Source: Actinomyces oris (GTDB lineage Bacteria; Actinomycetota; Actinomycetes; Actinomycetales; Actinomycetaceae). Taken from it: a stretch of 33,077 nt of DNA. Location: positions 18,735-51,811 of the forward strand of contig NZ_MSKL01000026.1 in NCBI RefSeq assembly GCF_001937665.1, read 5' to 3'. Every line of letters starts with the position of its first letter. Positions within the stretch are counted from its first letter, which is position 1. The notes beneath the pieces are model-generated. The model had not been told where the DNA came from and made no database searches. It saw only the letters and a list, made by a program, of their open reading frames with translations. Below, in pieces: positions 24,093-33,077 of this stretch. The position numbers were made by a program, and so were the translations under genes.

Positions 24093-24098
24093 TACGAT
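24093..24098 (+). promoter_or_regulatory. -10 box of a leaderless dnaG promoter
   Basis: TACGAT ends six bases before the dnaG GTG. No ribosome site lies between, and no convincing -35 is visible. Confidence 0.5.
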
Positions 24099-24104
24099 GG
24101 TCCT

Positions 24105-26120
24105 GTGGCGGGACTGATCAGGCGTGAGGACATCGAGGCGGTGCGTGAGCGCGCCAGGCTTGAGGACGTCGTCGGTGAGCACGTGACCCTCAAGAGCGCC
24201 GGAGTCGGCTCGCTCAAGGGGCTGTGCCCCTTCCACGACGAACGCACCCCCTCCTTCCACGTGCGCCCCCAGCTCGGCTACTGGCACTGCTTCGGCTGCG
24301 GCGAGGGCGGTGATGTCATCACCTTCATCGAGAAGATCAACCACCTCGGTTTCGCCGAGGCGGTCGAGTACCTCGCCGACCGCACCGGGGTCCAGCTGCG
24401 CTACGAGGAGGGCGGCGCGGTGCGGCGCGGGGTGGAGCCGGGTACTCGTCAGCGCCTCATGGACGCCAACCGTCTGGCCGAGGCCTGGTTCCGCGAGCAG
24501 CTCGCCACCCCGGAGGCCCAACCGGGGCGGGACTTCCTCACGTCCCGGGGCTTCGACCGCCATGCCGCCGCGCACTTCGGCGTCGGCTACGCGCCGGCAG
24601 GATGGGACAACCTCGCCCGATACCTGCGCAGCGCCGGCTACACCGAGGCCGAGCTGGTCGACTCCGGCCTGTGCAGCCGAGGCGGGCAGGACGGGCGCCG
24701 CGTCTACGACCGGTTCCGAGGCCGCCTCATCTGGCCCATCCGGGACGTCACCGGAGCCACCGTCGGCTTCGGGGCGCGCAAGCTCTCCGAGGAGGACCAG
24801 GGCCCCAAGTACCTCAACACCCCGGAGACCCCCGTCTTCCACAAGAGCCAGGTCCTCTACGGGCTGGACCTGGCCAAGCGGGAGGTCGCCCGCTCCCACC
24901 GGATCGTCGTCGTCGAGGGCTACACCGACGTCATGGCCGCCCACCTGTCCGGGGTGACGACGGCCGTGGCCACGTGCGGGACCGCCTTCGGTGCGGACCA
25001 CGTGCGGGTGGTGCGCCGTCTCCTGGGGGATGTCGACGATCCCGCCGCGGGCGTCGTCACCGGTCAGGGGCGTGAGGCCCGAGGCGGTGAGGTCATCTTC
25101 ACCTTTGACGGAGACGCAGCCGGACAGAAGGCCGCGCTGCGCGCCTACGCCGAGGACCAGCGCTTCGCCACCCAGACCTTCGTGGCCGTTGACCCCGGAG
25201 GCCTGGACCCCTGCGACCTGCGCATGAAGGAAGGAGATTCGGGCATCCCGCGCCTGCTGTCCCGGCGGGTGCCGCTGTTCGAGTTCGTCATCCGCACCTC
25301 CCTGTCCCACCTGGACCTGGACACCTCCGAAGGGCGGGTCCGGGGGCTGCGCTCGGCGGCACCGGTGGTGGCCGGAATCCGGGACCGGGCACTCAAGCGC
25401 GAGTACACCCGACGGCTCGCCGGATGGCTGGGCCTGCCCGATGCCGAGGTCCATGCTGCGGTGCAGGCCGCCGGGAGACGAGGGGTGCAGCCCACCGCGG
25501 CACGGGGCGGCCAGTGGCCCGCCGATGAGACCGCCGGCCCCGATGCCGCCGTCCCCGTGCGGGGGCTGCCGCCGGTGACCGATCCCGTCGAGCAGCTCGA
25601 GCGCGAGGCCCTGGCGGTCATCATCCAGTTCCCGGTGGCGGCCCACCAAGCCGGTGCTGACGACCTGGGGGCCGACTCCTTCGGCCAACTCACCCACCGG
25701 GCCGTTTACGAGGCCGTCGCCGCCGCCGGAGGCACTGCGGAGGTTCCGGGGTTGGTCCAGCAGGCGGTGGCCGCAGGCATGGGGGAGCAGGAGGCGCAGC
25801 GCCGCGCCACGCTGCGTTGGCTCCAGCAGGTCCGTGACGGCGCCATCGGATTGGTCGAGGCCGCCATCACCGAGCTCGCCGTGGCACCCCTGCCACTTCC
25901 CACGATCCGGGGGCGCGGCACCGAGGTGGACACCTCCGGACTGGAGCGTTACGCCAAAGGTGTGCTCGGTTCCCTCGCCGTCATGGGCATCAACCGCCGG
26001 CTTGTCGAGATGCGCTCACGCCACCGGCGGATGTCGCCGCAGGAGGAGGGCTACCGCGAGCTGTTCTCCCAGATCGCCGCCCTCGAGCAGCGCCGCATGC
26101 AGATCAGGCAGGGAAGCTGA
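24105..26120 (+). CDS. dnaG: DNA primase
   Basis: Makes RNA primers for replication. The 671-residue protein has all domains. The N-terminal zinc finger uses C41, H44, C62 and C65 ([13 protein letters not shown] and [11 protein letters not shown]). The catalytic core has the helix-rich region with [22 protein letters not shown] and [16 protein letters not shown]. The TOPRIM fold shows [15 protein letters not shown] (catalytic glutamate) and [17 protein letters not shown] (acidic pair). A C-terminal helicase-interacting helical domain follows a Pro/Gly-rich linker at about 475-505. An insertion of about 20 residues ([20 protein letters not shown]) separates the two TOPRIM motifs, longer than in most primases. 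GTG 24105 was chosen from the zinc-finger spacing and the leaderless -10. Confidence 0.96.
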   Translation: MAGLIRREDIEAVRERARLEDVVGEHVTLKSAGVGSLKGLCPFHDERTPSFHVRPQLGYWHCFGCGEGGDVITFIEKINHLGFAEAVEYLADRTGVQLRYEEGGAVRRGVEPGTRQRLMDANRLAEAWFREQLATPEAQPGRDFLTSRGFDRHAAAHFGVGYAPAGWDNLARYLRSAGYTEAELVDSGLCSRGGQDGRRVYDRFRGRLIWPIRDVTGATVGFGARKLSEEDQGPKYLNTPETPVFHKSQVLYGLDLAKREVARSHRIVVVEGYTDVMAAHLSGVTTAVATCGTAFGADHVRVVRRLLGDVDDPAAGVVTGQGREARGGEVIFTFDGDAAGQKAALRAYAEDQRFATQTFVAVDPGGLDPCDLRMKEGDSGIPRLLSRRVPLFEFVIRTSLSHLDLDTSEGRVRGLRSAAPVVAGIRDRALKREYTRRLAGWLGLPDAEVHAAVQAAGRRGVQPTAARGGQWPADETAGPDAAVPVRGLPPVTDPVEQLEREALAVIIQFPVAAHQAGADDLGADSFGQLTHRAVYEAVAAAGGTAEVPGLVQQAVAAGMGEQEAQRRATLRWLQQVRDGAIGLVEAAITELAVAPLPLPTIRGRGTEVDTSGLERYAKGVLGSLAVMGINRRLVEMRSRHRRMSPQEEGYRELFSQIAALEQRRMQIRQGS

Positions 26121-26156
26121 GGCCGGCCGGTGGCCCAGCAGGTGAGTAGGTGCGGG

Positions 26157-26162
26157 TAGCCT
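26157..26162 (+). promoter_or_regulatory. -10 box before the 188-residue protein gene
   Basis: TAGCCT ends seven bases before ATG 26170, with no ribosome site between. This repeats the leaderless arrangement seen at other genes here, with the same hexamer as pyrD. Confidence 0.45.
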
Positions 26163-26169
26163 GACGCTT

Positions 26170-26736
26170 ATGCCGATCCTGCGACGTCGTCAAGGCTCAT
26201 CCACCCGCTCTACCGCCGCACTTCCGCTGGAGATGCGCGAGCAGCTGCGCGAGCCCGCCCTGGGAGCCGTTCCTCTGGAGGCGGATGGCTCAGCGTGGGC
26301 GGTGGCCACTACGGGCTCCCTCGTGGTCTTCAACGGGCGCAGCAGGCCCACGATCCACGCCTGGGACGAGGTGGAGCAGGGGAGCTGGGACGGGCAGGAG
26401 CGTGTCTTCACCCTGAGGTGGTTGCAGCAGGATCGCAAGGACCTCGTTCTGAAGGTTCCGGCAGGAGTCCGGAACGGCGATGCCTACGCCTCCGCAGACG
26501 TGGCCCCCTTCGCCAAGGCCCTGCGCCAGCGGGTGGAGGCCGCCATCGTCCACAGCGCAGTGACAACGCTTCCCGGCGGCGCCACTGCCACGGCAAGTGT
26601 GCGCCGCGGTGGGGACGGTGAGCTGTACTCCGTCACCCGGCCGCTGATCTCACAGATCGTCGAGGTGGAGGATCGCCAGGCGCTTCAGGAGCTGGAAAAC
26701 CGAGTCCGAGAGGGTGTGGGCCTGCCCACACGGTAG
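26170..26736 (+). CDS. conserved hypothetical cytosolic protein
   Basis: A 188-residue soluble protein with no membrane helix or signal. It starts with a basic tail (MPILRRRQGSSTRSTAALP), then a beta-rich middle (AVATTGSLVVFNGRS, then RVFTLRWLQQDRKDLVLKVP) and a helical end (DRQALQELENRVREGVGLP). The pattern resembles proteins found next to dnaG in other actinobacteria, but I know no function. It begins 50 bases after dnaG with its own -10 box. Confidence 0.78.
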   Translation: MPILRRRQGSSTRSTAALPLEMREQLREPALGAVPLEADGSAWAVATTGSLVVFNGRSRPTIHAWDEVEQGSWDGQERVFTLRWLQQDRKDLVLKVPAGVRNGDAYASADVAPFAKALRQRVEAAIVHSAVTTLPGGATATASVRRGGDGELYSVTRPLISQIVEVEDRQALQELENRVREGVGLPTR

Positions 26737-26776
26737 GATGTCCTTGGAATGGCGGCGTTTTCTGTGATTCGCCGGA

Positions 26777-26806
26777 TTCGACGTCGCCGCGGGATGTTGC
26801 TAAAGT
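26777..26806 (+). promoter_or_regulatory. promoter of tRNA-Asn
   Basis: TTCGAC (26777-26782) and TAAAGT (26801-26806) are 18 bases apart. Transcription would begin about 14-15 bases before the mature tRNA. Confidence 0.45.
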
Positions 26807-26826
26807 TCACTGCGCATCACACGCAT

Positions 26827-26901
<75 letters not shown>

Positions 26902-26907
26902 CCAGGG

Positions 26908-26945
26908 GAGTCCTCAGCCGATAAGGCCGGGGACTCTTCCTTTCT
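26908..26945 (+). terminator. terminator after tRNA-Asn
   Basis: GAGTCC (26908-26913) pairs with GGACTC (26931-26936), with an inner GCC/GGC pair. It is followed by TTCCTTTCTC. Confidence 0.7.
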
Positions 26946-27065
26946 CATACGTGAACACTCGGAATCCATCCGGCCTGCGGCGAATGACGTCGGAGGCGGG
27001 CGAACACCTGATCACGAGACGGGCCGGACATGACCTCGTCGCTTCGGTCATGGGAGGATGCCGCC

Positions 27066-27557
27066 ATGGCATACCGCGACATCCGCATCATTGGCGACCC
27101 GGTCCTGCGCACCGAGTGCGACTGGATCACTGACATCGACGACTCCGTCAAGGCCCTGGTTGAGGACCTGCTCGAGACGGTCGACGAGGACGGCCGGGCC
27201 GGATTGGCCGCCAATCAGATCGGGATCAGTCTGCGTGCCTTCTCCTGGAACATCGACGGCGAGATCGGCTACATCCTCAACCCCAAGATCGTCGAGGTCT
27301 CCAAGGACGAGTATCAGGACGGTGATGAGGGCTGTCTGTCAGTACCGGGCCTGTGGTTCCCCACGGAGCGGGCCTGGTACGCCCGCGCCGAGGGCGTGGA
27401 CCTGGACGGTAAGGAGGTCGTCGTCGAGGGGGAGGAGCTCATGTCCCGCTGCATCCAGCACGAGTGCGACCACCTGGAGGGCCATCTCTACCTCGATCGC
27501 CTCGACCGGAAGAACCGGGCCAAGGCGATGAAGGAGCTGCGAGCGCAGGGACTGTGA
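27066..27557 (+). CDS. def: peptide deformylase
   Basis: Removes the N-formyl group from new proteins. The 163-residue metalloenzyme has all three family motifs: GLAANQIG (46-53), EGCLSVPG with the metal cysteine C90, and QHECDHLEG with H132, H136 and the catalytic E133. Length is typical. ATG 27066 was chosen from GGGAGG at seven-base spacing. It is followed by a perfect, long terminator, so it is probably a single-gene unit. Confidence 0.96.
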   Translation: MAYRDIRIIGDPVLRTECDWITDIDDSVKALVEDLLETVDEDGRAGLAANQIGISLRAFSWNIDGEIGYILNPKIVEVSKDEYQDGDEGCLSVPGLWFPTERAWYARAEGVDLDGKEVVVEGEELMSRCIQHECDHLEGHLYLDRLDRKNRAKAMKELRAQGL

Positions 27558-27573
27558 TGCCCCCAGGATGTAG

Positions 27574-27620
27574 ACCGGGTGGGGCAACAGGTCGCAAAAC
27601 CTGTTGCCCCACCCGGTTTT
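27574..27620. terminator. perfect 19-bp terminator hairpin after def
   Basis: Arms at 27574-27592 and 27599-27617 pair perfectly over 19 bases around a six-base loop, followed by TTTT on the plus strand. It sits between def and the convergent DUF3145 gene, so it may serve both. Confidence 0.92.
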
Positions 27621-27656
27621 CAGGAGGCGATTCGGTGAGCTCTGCTCGGCGTCCTC

Positions 27657-28157
27657 CTAGCCGACGCGGTGCAGCCAACGTACGGGCGCGCCGGCTCCGG
27701 CGTAGCGGAAGGGCTCGAGCTCATCGTCCCAGGCCTGCCCCAGAGCCAGGTCGAGCTCGCGGCGCATCCTTTCGGGATCAGCTGCGTAGACGAGCGCGGC
27801 ACGGATCCGGTCCTCGGGAACGACGACGTTGCCGTGGACATCCGTCTGGGCGTGGAAGATGCCCAGATCAGGGGTATGGGACCAGCGGCCGCCGTCGGTG
27901 CCGGCGCTTGCCTCCTCAGTCACCTCGTAGCGCAGGTTCGCCCAGCCGCGCAGGGCTGACGCAAGACTGGCGCCTGTCCCAGCCGGCCCCACCCAGCTGG
28001 TCTCGGCCCGCATCATGCCCCTGGCCGCAGGCTGCTCGGTCCAGTCCAGGTGGACACGCGAACCGAGCACCTCGGCCGCGGCCCACTCGATGTGGGGGCA
28101 GAGCGCCCGAGGTGCTGAATGCACGAAAAGTACACCGCGGGTGTAGGCACCGATCAT
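27657..28157 (-). CDS. DUF3145 family protein
   Basis: A 166-residue cytosolic protein of the actinobacterial DUF3145 family, function unknown. Family-like blocks are GVLFVHSAPRALCPHIEWA at the start, DWTEQPAARGMMRAE, FHAQTDVHGNVVVPEDRIR and a LDLALGQAWDDELEPFRYA end. ATG 28157 follows AGGAGG at eight bases. It is 174 bases from the fabF stop on the same strand. No membrane or signal sequence is visible. Confidence 0.88.
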   Translation of the reverse strand: MIGAYTRGVLFVHSAPRALCPHIEWAAAEVLGSRVHLDWTEQPAARGMMRAETSWVGPAGTGASLASALRGWANLRYEVTEEASAGTDGGRWSHTPDLGIFHAQTDVHGNVVVPEDRIRAALVYAADPERMRRELDLALGQAWDDELEPFRYAGAGAPVRWLHRVG

Positions 28158-28331
28158 GAGTATCGCCTCCTGGTTGGTTTCGAGATTCGCCTTCCCCAAC
28201 GGTCTCGACCCGCAACCGGGCTCATGTCATGACGTACGCGGCATGCACGGCTATTGTGCCTGACCAGATCGACCGGGTCCAGCGTGGTGGGTCACAGGCG
28301 ATGCCTCGAGGCGCCATTCACCCGAGGACGA

Positions 28332-29585
28332 CTACTGGCGGGTGAAGACCAGCGCGACGTTGTGCCCCCCGAAGCCGAAGGAGGTACTGGCCGCCGCCGT
28401 CATCCGGGGCACGTCCCGGCCCTGCGGCCCAACGACGTCCAGCCCGAGTCGGACCACCTCCGGGTCCACTCCGGCGGGAAGCAGCGTGGGCGGGGCCCAA
28501 CGCTCCTGCAGCGCCATCACGGTCAGGACCGCCTCCAGCCCCCCGGCCCCACCCAGGAGGTGACCGGTGGCGGACTTCGTGGCACTGACGGCCGCACCCG
28601 GCACCGTCCTGGCCAGGACACCGGCCTCGACGACGTCGCCGGCAGGTGTCGAGGTGGCGTGGGCGTTGATGTGCCCGACGGCGCTGGGGGCAAGACTCGC
28701 ACGGCCCAGAGCCAGTCGCAGGGCTCGTTCCTGCTCCGCCCCCGATGGCTCGGGGCGTGCGACGTCGTAGGCGTCGGCAGTGACCCCGGAACCCGCCAGC
28801 ACGGCCAGGACTCGCGCTCCACGGGCCATGGCGTGCGCGGCGCGCTCCAGGACGAGGATTCCGGCACCCTCACCCAGGACGAAGCCGTCACGGTCCGGGG
28901 CGAAGGGGCGTGAGGCGGTCTGCGGGTCGGCGTTGCGCGTCGACAGGGCCCTCATGGCGCCGAAGGCGGCTACGGTCATCGGATGGAGAGCTGCATCCGT
29001 GCCCCCGGCCACGACGACGTCGGCCCGCCCCAGAGCGATGAGGTCCGCACCGTAGGCGATGGCCTCAGCCCCCGAGGCGCAGGCTGAGACCGGAGCGTGG
29101 ATACCGCCGTGCGCCCCCAGCTCGATCCCGACGGCAGCCGCCGGCGCATTGGGCATGAGCGCGGGGACCGCCGTTGGCAGAACACGCCGGGGCCCCTTGT
29201 CCCTCAGGGTGTCCCACGCCTCCATGACCGACAGGACCGGCCCCATTCCCGGGGACACGGACACCGCCAGACGCTGTGAGGTGATCTGTGGGGCTCCCGC
29301 CTGCTCCCAGGCCTGGCGGGCGGCCAGCAGCGCGCACTGGCTGGCGCGGTCAAGACGGCGCATCTGGCGGGGCGGGAGCACTTCGGCGGGATCGACCGCC
29401 AGGGGAGCGCCGATCCGCACAGGCAGATCATGGCGCTCAACCCACTCATGCTCCAGGGTACGAACCGCGCAGGTGCCCCCGTGCAGGGCGCTCCAGGTGG
29501 ACTCAATGTCAGCGCCCAGAGGGTTGACGGTCCCCAGGCCGGTGACGACGACGTCGTCAGGGCGGCAGTCGGCTTCCGGGCTCAT
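28332..29585 (-). CDS. fabF: beta-ketoacyl-ACP synthase II (FabF-type)
   Basis: Condenses acyl-ACP with malonyl-ACP in type II fatty acid synthesis. The 417-residue thiolase-fold protein has the Cys-His-His triad: C169 (VSACASGAEA), H309 (NAHATSTPAGD) and H342 (SATKSATGHLLGG), with the conserved lysine K337. GEGAGILVLE (238-247) and SFGFGGHN near the end are also family motifs. It begins seven bases after acpP, its carrier protein. Separate genes for fabD and fabH, often in this operon in streptomycetes, are not present nearby. A relation to polyketide synthases is possible, but the acpP and FasR-like neighbours favour fatty acid synthesis. Confidence 0.92.
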   Translation of the reverse strand: MSPEADCRPDDVVVTGLGTVNPLGADIESTWSALHGGTCAVRTLEHEWVERHDLPVRIGAPLAVDPAEVLPPRQMRRLDRASQCALLAARQAWEQAGAPQITSQRLAVSVSPGMGPVLSVMEAWDTLRDKGPRRVLPTAVPALMPNAPAAAVGIELGAHGGIHAPVSACASGAEAIAYGADLIALGRADVVVAGGTDAALHPMTVAAFGAMRALSTRNADPQTASRPFAPDRDGFVLGEGAGILVLERAAHAMARGARVLAVLAGSGVTADAYDVARPEPSGAEQERALRLALGRASLAPSAVGHINAHATSTPAGDVVEAGVLARTVPGAAVSATKSATGHLLGGAGGLEAVLTVMALQERWAPPTLLPAGVDPEVVRLGLDVVGPQGRDVPRMTAAASTSFGFGGHNVALVFTRQ

Positions 29586-29592
29586 GAGGTCG

Positions 29593-29844
29593 TCAGGCCT
29601 TCTTGGACGTTACCAGGTCAACCAGCGCTCCGACGGTGGGCAGAGTCGGGATGAGGGAGTCGTCAAGAGCCACACCGAAGCGCTCCTCGACCTGGGTGGC
29701 GATGGTCAGCAGCCCCAGGGAGTCGACGTCGAGGTCCTGGGCGAAGGTGGTGTCCCGGGTGATGTCCTTGGCGGCGACGCCGGACTCCTCGCTGACGATC
29801 TCGGTGATGACGGACAGGACGTCGTCGTTGCTCTGCTCAGCCAT
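29593..29844 (-). CDS. acpP: acyl carrier protein
   Basis: An 83-residue acyl carrier protein that holds growing acyl chains on a phosphopantetheine arm at S42 (LDVDSLGLLTIATQVEE). The protein is acidic with four helices, as expected. It is slightly unusual in having DVDSLGLL instead of the usual GADSLDTVE-type ending of the motif. ATG 29844 follows AAGGAG; the long in-frame extension is not part of the family. fabF follows after seven bases. The 261-base gap upstream probably holds its promoter; GACAAT on the minus strand near 29941 may be part of it, but no firm -35 is visible. Confidence 0.95.
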   Translation of the reverse strand: MAEQSNDDVLSVITEIVSEESGVAAKDITRDTTFAQDLDVDSLGLLTIATQVEERFGVALDDSLIPTLPTVGALVDLVTSKKA

Positions 29845-30025
29845 GGTGGCTCCTTCTGACGCCGCGACGGAGCATCCGGATCCGTGCGGCGCTGTGGCTC
29901 GATGATGGTTGTGGTTCTCCGGCGGTGGCGCCGCAGGTTGGACCATTGTCCCAGATGAGAAGGGGTGCTCCGGCATCGGAGCGCTACTGGGGATCGGGTC
30001 GTGACCGACGTGTGGTCATAGCGCC

Positions 30026-30065
30026 ACGACCGGACCAGTCCGAAGGGGACGGACGGTCCGGTCGT
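30026..30065. terminator. long hairpin after the FasR-like gene
   Basis: Eleven-base perfect arms (30026-30036 and 30055-30065) and an inner GTCCG/CGGAC stem, offset by one bulged base, enclose AAGGGGA. It lies downstream of the regulator gene on the minus strand and upstream of acpP. There is no T run, which is common in actinobacterial terminators. A binding site for a regulator is an alternative. Confidence 0.55.
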
Positions 30066-30105
30066 CTAGGAGGGGTACGTGGATGCTCACCACGTCGGTG
30101 GTGCG

Positions 30106-31305
30106 TCAGGCCTCTCGGCTGACAGCCAGTCGGCCCACGATGATCGCCATGTGCAGCATGAGGCCGTCACGGGCGTTCGTAGCGTCCCAGCCGACCTGTT
30201 CACTGACCCGGCCCAGGCGGTAGCGCACTGTGTTGGCGTGCACGAACAGGTTCCGCGCGGTGGCTTCCAGGCTCCCGCCCAGGGCCAGGTAGGTGGCCAC
30301 AGTGCTCTCGAAGGGGTCGCCCATCTCGTGGAGGGGCGCGTGTACCAGATTGAGGATCTGTTCGCCGGCGAGCTCATCTCCGGCCAGGAGCCGCTCGGGG
30401 AGGAGGTCATCGGCATGAACCGGGTTGGGGGCCTCGGCCCACCCGGGCAGGGCTCGCAGCCCCGCCAGGGCTGAGCGCAGTGAGCGGCCCGCGTGCGAGA
30501 TTCCCGAGACCACGGGGCCGACGACGGCCGACCCTCCCAGGCCACCGGCCACCTGCATGGCCGCCTGGTCCACCAGCTGCTCAGCAGTGGCGTCCCGGGA
30601 GGCGCGCTTGGACGTCGGACTGTGAGCGGCCGGGCTGTCGCCCAGGACGATGAGGACGGAGTCTCCTCGAACTGATACCAGGCAGTCACTGGCCAGGTTG
30701 CGGCACTCGTGGCGCAACCTGGAGACGCCGAGCGCATCCAGCGTGGTCTTGGCGGCGATGGCCACGACCGGTCCGGTTCCGTTCCAGCCGGCAGTCCCGG
30801 CTCGGGTCGCGGCGTCCTCAGGGGCGTCGTGGAGCATCGCGTCGACCGCTACGGACTCCAACCGGGCGTCCCAGGCGCCTCGGGCCTCAGCTGCTCGGGC
30901 GTACACCTCAGCCGCGGCGAAGCCAACGTCGCGCCCGAAGGTCAGGACGAGGATGCGGACGGTGTCATGGTCCTCCTCCGGCACGGCGCGAGGAGCCTCG
31001 TCAACAACCACGTCAAGGACCGTGCGCACCAGAGCCAGGGTCTGCTCCAGCGTGATAACGCCGGTCAGGGCGGCAGGGGCCACGGAGAAGATCTGGGAGG
31101 GGGCCAATGGGGTCGAAGGGTTCTCCGCCGAGTCGACGAACATGGTGACACCCAGGCGGGCCACCGCTGCGATCTGGTCGCGCGATCCTTCCGGCAGGGT
31201 TCGGTAGAAATCATGGGCCGAACTGATGCGGTCCAGTGAGTGTTCAATAATTGTGTCCTGCGCCTGTCGCAGTGCAGACACTCCCGGAGCGCTCAACTCA
31301 TCCAT
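30106..31305 (-). CDS. PucR/CdaR-type regulator, probably FasR-like
   Basis: A 399-residue regulator. The C-terminal helix-turn-helix of the PucR/CdaR type is at about 340-390: YLALGGSLEATARNLFVHAN, then TVRYRLGRVSEQVGWD. The middle contains a GGDEF-like degenerate domain (CLVSVRGDSVLIVLGDS) usual in this group, and the N-terminus a helical region. In Streptomyces the FasR regulator of this type sits beside fabD-fabH-acpP-fabF and activates them; here it is directly upstream of acpP-fabF, so the same role is inferred. ATG 31305 lies seven bases after TAGCAT (31313-31318), another leaderless arrangement. The longer open frame upstream has no family similarity. Confidence 0.88.
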   Translation of the reverse strand: MDELSAPGVSALRQAQDTIIEHSLDRISSAHDFYRTLPEGSRDQIAAVARLGVTMFVDSAENPSTPLAPSQIFSVAPAALTGVITLEQTLALVRTVLDVVVDEAPRAVPEEDHDTVRILVLTFGRDVGFAAAEVYARAAEARGAWDARLESVAVDAMLHDAPEDAATRAGTAGWNGTGPVVAIAAKTTLDALGVSRLRHECRNLASDCLVSVRGDSVLIVLGDSPAAHSPTSKRASRDATAEQLVDQAAMQVAGGLGGSAVVGPVVSGISHAGRSLRSALAGLRALPGWAEAPNPVHADDLLPERLLAGDELAGEQILNLVHAPLHEMGDPFESTVATYLALGGSLEATARNLFVHANTVRYRLGRVSEQVGWDATNARDGLMLHMAIIVGRLAVSREA

Positions 31306-31569
31306 GCTGTGGATGCTACCGACTGGAATATCGTGAGAACAGTAGGTTCGCGATTGGCGCGGCGTGTGATCCGACACGAGTTTGTGTTGAAAATACGGGG
31401 ATAACTGATGATGGTGTGTCGCACGGACGGAGTGGATTGCACAGGTTACAATAGCGTAACCATTGTGGAAGCCATAGTATGTGAATCTGCAATGACCTGA
31501 GCGTGTGCGCCGTATGTCAGCATAGATGTGCACGAGCAGGCACCTAGCTAGACAACTCGGAGGCTCAAG
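31306..31569. promoter_or_regulatory. A/T-rich divergent control region of the FasR-like gene and aspA
   Basis: This 264-base gap has no gene. It holds TAGCAT for the FasR-like gene (minus strand, 31313-31318). It also holds CGTGT and ACACG with a six-base gap (31363-31378), and GGTTAC and GTAACC with a six-base gap (31444-31461). The second pair overlaps TACAAT (31447-31452), a good -10 for aspA, though a matching -35 is not clear; the aspA leader would be about 110 bases. The inverted pairs are candidate regulator sites. Confidence 0.5.
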
Positions 31570-33048
31570 ATGACGAAGGCAACCCGCACAGAGGAGGATC
31601 TTCTTGGCGCACGGGAGGTTCCATTGGAAGCCTATTGGGGAATCCATACGCTCCGTGCGATGGAGAACTTCCAGATCTCTGGATCGGTGGTCGGTGATGA
31701 AGAGGCCTTTGTTCGTGGCATGGTGCAGGTGAAGAAGGCCTCGGCGTTAGCGAATAGTGATCTGGGAGCTCTTGACCCGGAGGTTGCTGGTGCGATTGTG
31801 TGGGCATGCGACCAGGTGCTGGTTGCTGAACGCTGCCTTGATCAGTTCCCGGTCGACCAGTTCCAGGGAGGCGCCGGGACCAGTGTCAATATGAACACCA
31901 ATGAGGTGATCGCCAACCTCGCGCTGGAGTTCATGGGATATGCCAAGGGGCGTTATGACATCGTCAACCCCAACGATCATGTCAACAAGTCCCAGTCGAC
32001 GAACGATGCCTACCCGACTGGATTTCGTTTGGGGCTGTTCACTCTTGTCGGCTCGCTTATCGAGGAGCTCGAGCGACTCATCGCGTCCATGCGCGCCAAA
32101 GGAGTGGAGTTCGTCAATGTTCTGAAGATGGGGCGTACTCAGCTTCAGGACGCTGTTCCTATGAGCCTGGGACAGGAGTTCGAGGCCTTCGCCGTCCTGC
32201 TGGAGGAAGAGGTCAGCCGGCTTCACAACAACGCCTCTCTGCTTCTGGAGGTGAACCTCGGTGCCACGGCGATCGGCACGGGCCTCAACACCCCGCCGGA
32301 CTATCAGAGCACTGTCGTCAGGCATCTGCGGGAGATCACCGGTCTGGATGTTCGAGGAGCGCATGACCTGCTGGAGGCCACGAGTGACACAGGTGCCTAC
32401 GTCTCGATGCACGCGGCGATCAAGCGCCTGGCGGTGAAGCTGTCCAAGATCTGCAACGACCTGCGACTGCTGTCCTCCGGGCCCCGTGCGGGGCTGGGGG
32501 AGATCAGGCTGCCTGAGCGTCAGGCCGGTTCCTCCATCATGCCGGCCAAGGTCAATCCGGTGATCCCGGAGGTGGTGAACCAGGTCTGCTTCAAGGTTAT
32601 TGGAAATGACGTCGCGCTGACCTTCGCCGCTGAGGCCGGACAGCTCCAGCTCAACGTCATGGAACCCGTGATCGCCCAGGCCATCTTTGAGTCCATCAAT
32701 CTTCTCACCCGCGGGATGTCGACCCTGCGGGAGCTGTGCATCGTGGGGATCGAGGCCAATGAGGAGGTGTGCCGTCGCAATGTGCTGGACTCGATCGGAA
32801 TCGTTACCTACCTCAACCCGGTAATCGGCCATCACAATGGCGACATGGTGGGGCGAGAGTGTGCCCGTTCAGGACGCAGCGTACGAGAGGTGGTTCTGGA
32901 GATGGGGCTGCTCGAAGAATCTGTTCTTGATGAGATTCTCAGTCCGGAGAACCTTCTGCGTCCCCATTTCCGTGACTTGAACGTCTACTCGGGATCCGAT
33001 CCCTCAACTCCGCCAGTTGTGACGACAGTGCCTGACTCGGAGGAATAA
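31570..33048 (+). CDS. aspA: aspartate ammonia-lyase
   Basis: Converts aspartate to fumarate and ammonia. The 492-residue protein has the fumarase/aspartase fold with the signature [11 protein letters not shown] (320-330), whose flexible loop serine is S321 or S322. The substrate-binding blocks are [11 protein letters not shown] (109-119), [15 protein letters not shown] and [17 protein letters not shown] (188-204). The latter blocks favour aspartase over fumarase, but the two are close. The C-terminus carries an extra Ser/Pro/Thr-rich tail of about 20 residues. CGGAGG precedes the ATG. The gene uses more A/T-ending codons at its start than its neighbours. Its strongly A/T-rich upstream region suggests regulated expression, perhaps with fumarate respiration. 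Confidence 0.93.
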   Translation: MTKATRTEEDLLGAREVPLEAYWGIHTLRAMENFQISGSVVGDEEAFVRGMVQVKKASALANSDLGALDPEVAGAIVWACDQVLVAERCLDQFPVDQFQGGAGTSVNMNTNEVIANLALEFMGYAKGRYDIVNPNDHVNKSQSTNDAYPTGFRLGLFTLVGSLIEELERLIASMRAKGVEFVNVLKMGRTQLQDAVPMSLGQEFEAFAVLLEEEVSRLHNNASLLLEVNLGATAIGTGLNTPPDYQSTVVRHLREITGLDVRGAHDLLEATSDTGAYVSMHAAIKRLAVKLSKICNDLRLLSSGPRAGLGEIRLPERQAGSSIMPAKVNPVIPEVVNQVCFKVIGNDVALTFAAEAGQLQLNVMEPVIAQAIFESINLLTRGMSTLRELCIVGIEANEEVCRRNVLDSIGIVTYLNPVIGHHNGDMVGRECARSGRSVREVVLEMGLLEESVLDEILSPENLLRPHFRDLNVYSGSDPSTPPVVTTVPDSEE

Positions 33049-33077
33049 TGCGATGGGGCCTTCCGGGTGTCGGCGGG
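33048..33077 (+). CDS. possible beginning of the next gene (partial)
   Basis: An ATG overlaps the aspA stop (TAATG at 33046-33050), and a second ATG is at 33053. GGAGG at the end of aspA (33039-33043) could serve either. Only 25-30 bases remain in the window, so the product cannot be identified. Confidence 0.25.
   Translation, partial: MRWGLPGVGG

Overview
This window looks like a chromosomal stretch from a high-GC Gram-positive bacterium (Actinomycetota), most likely Actinomyces or a close relative. The signs are high-GC, strongly third-position-biased coding sequence; actinobacterial proteins of the DUF3043 and DUF3145 types; a sufS-sufU-sufT order; a PucR/FasR-like regulator beside acyl carrier protein genes; and frequent apparently leaderless genes with a TAnnnT box 6-7 nt before the start codon. 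The phylum is well supported; the genus is an inference from gene content. No rRNA, phage, insertion sequence, integrase or CRISPR array was seen, and no gene-free stretch exceeds about 265 bases.

Layout. 1-2394: end of the suf iron-sulfur cluster operon (sufS, sufU, sufT). 2442-5302: small regulatory and stress genes, namely a membrane protein, a TetR regulator fused to a DUF488 domain, a divergent glyoxalase-fold (VOC) protein with a perfect palindrome between them, and a MerR regulator. 5404-9341: the most unusual part, a polyamine-linked membrane cluster with two DUF4178 membrane proteins, an S-adenosylmethionine decarboxylase (SpeD), a DUF350 membrane protein and a membrane-anchored spermidine-synthase-like enzyme. 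A 56-bp leaderless promoter unit occurs twice here, and both DUF4178 proteins end in the same glycine-rich tail. 9438-11462: membrane protein, flavodoxin and a zinc metallopeptidase, all on the minus strand. 11613-16040: pyrD, DUF3043, an M20 peptidase and a divergent glycerate-kinase relative.

16077-22539: a minus-strand carbohydrate uptake locus with a degenerate alpha-amylase-like protein, binding protein MalE, permeases MalF and MalG, and a LacI regulator. No ATPase gene is present, so a shared ATPase encoded elsewhere is expected. 22729-27557: housekeeping genes dgt, dnaG, a small conserved protein, tRNA-Asn(GTT) and peptide deformylase. 27657-31305: DUF3145, fabF, acpP and a FasR-like regulator, a fatty acid locus without fabD or fabH. 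31570-33048: aspartate ammonia-lyase, with the beginning of another possible gene at the right edge.

Functionally, the cluster at 5.4-9.3 kb could make decarboxylated AdoMet (SpeD) and transfer its aminopropyl group at the membrane (SpeE-like), next to two tailed DUF4178 proteins and a DUF350 protein of unknown role. All domain calls come from reading the translated sequence; no database search was run.
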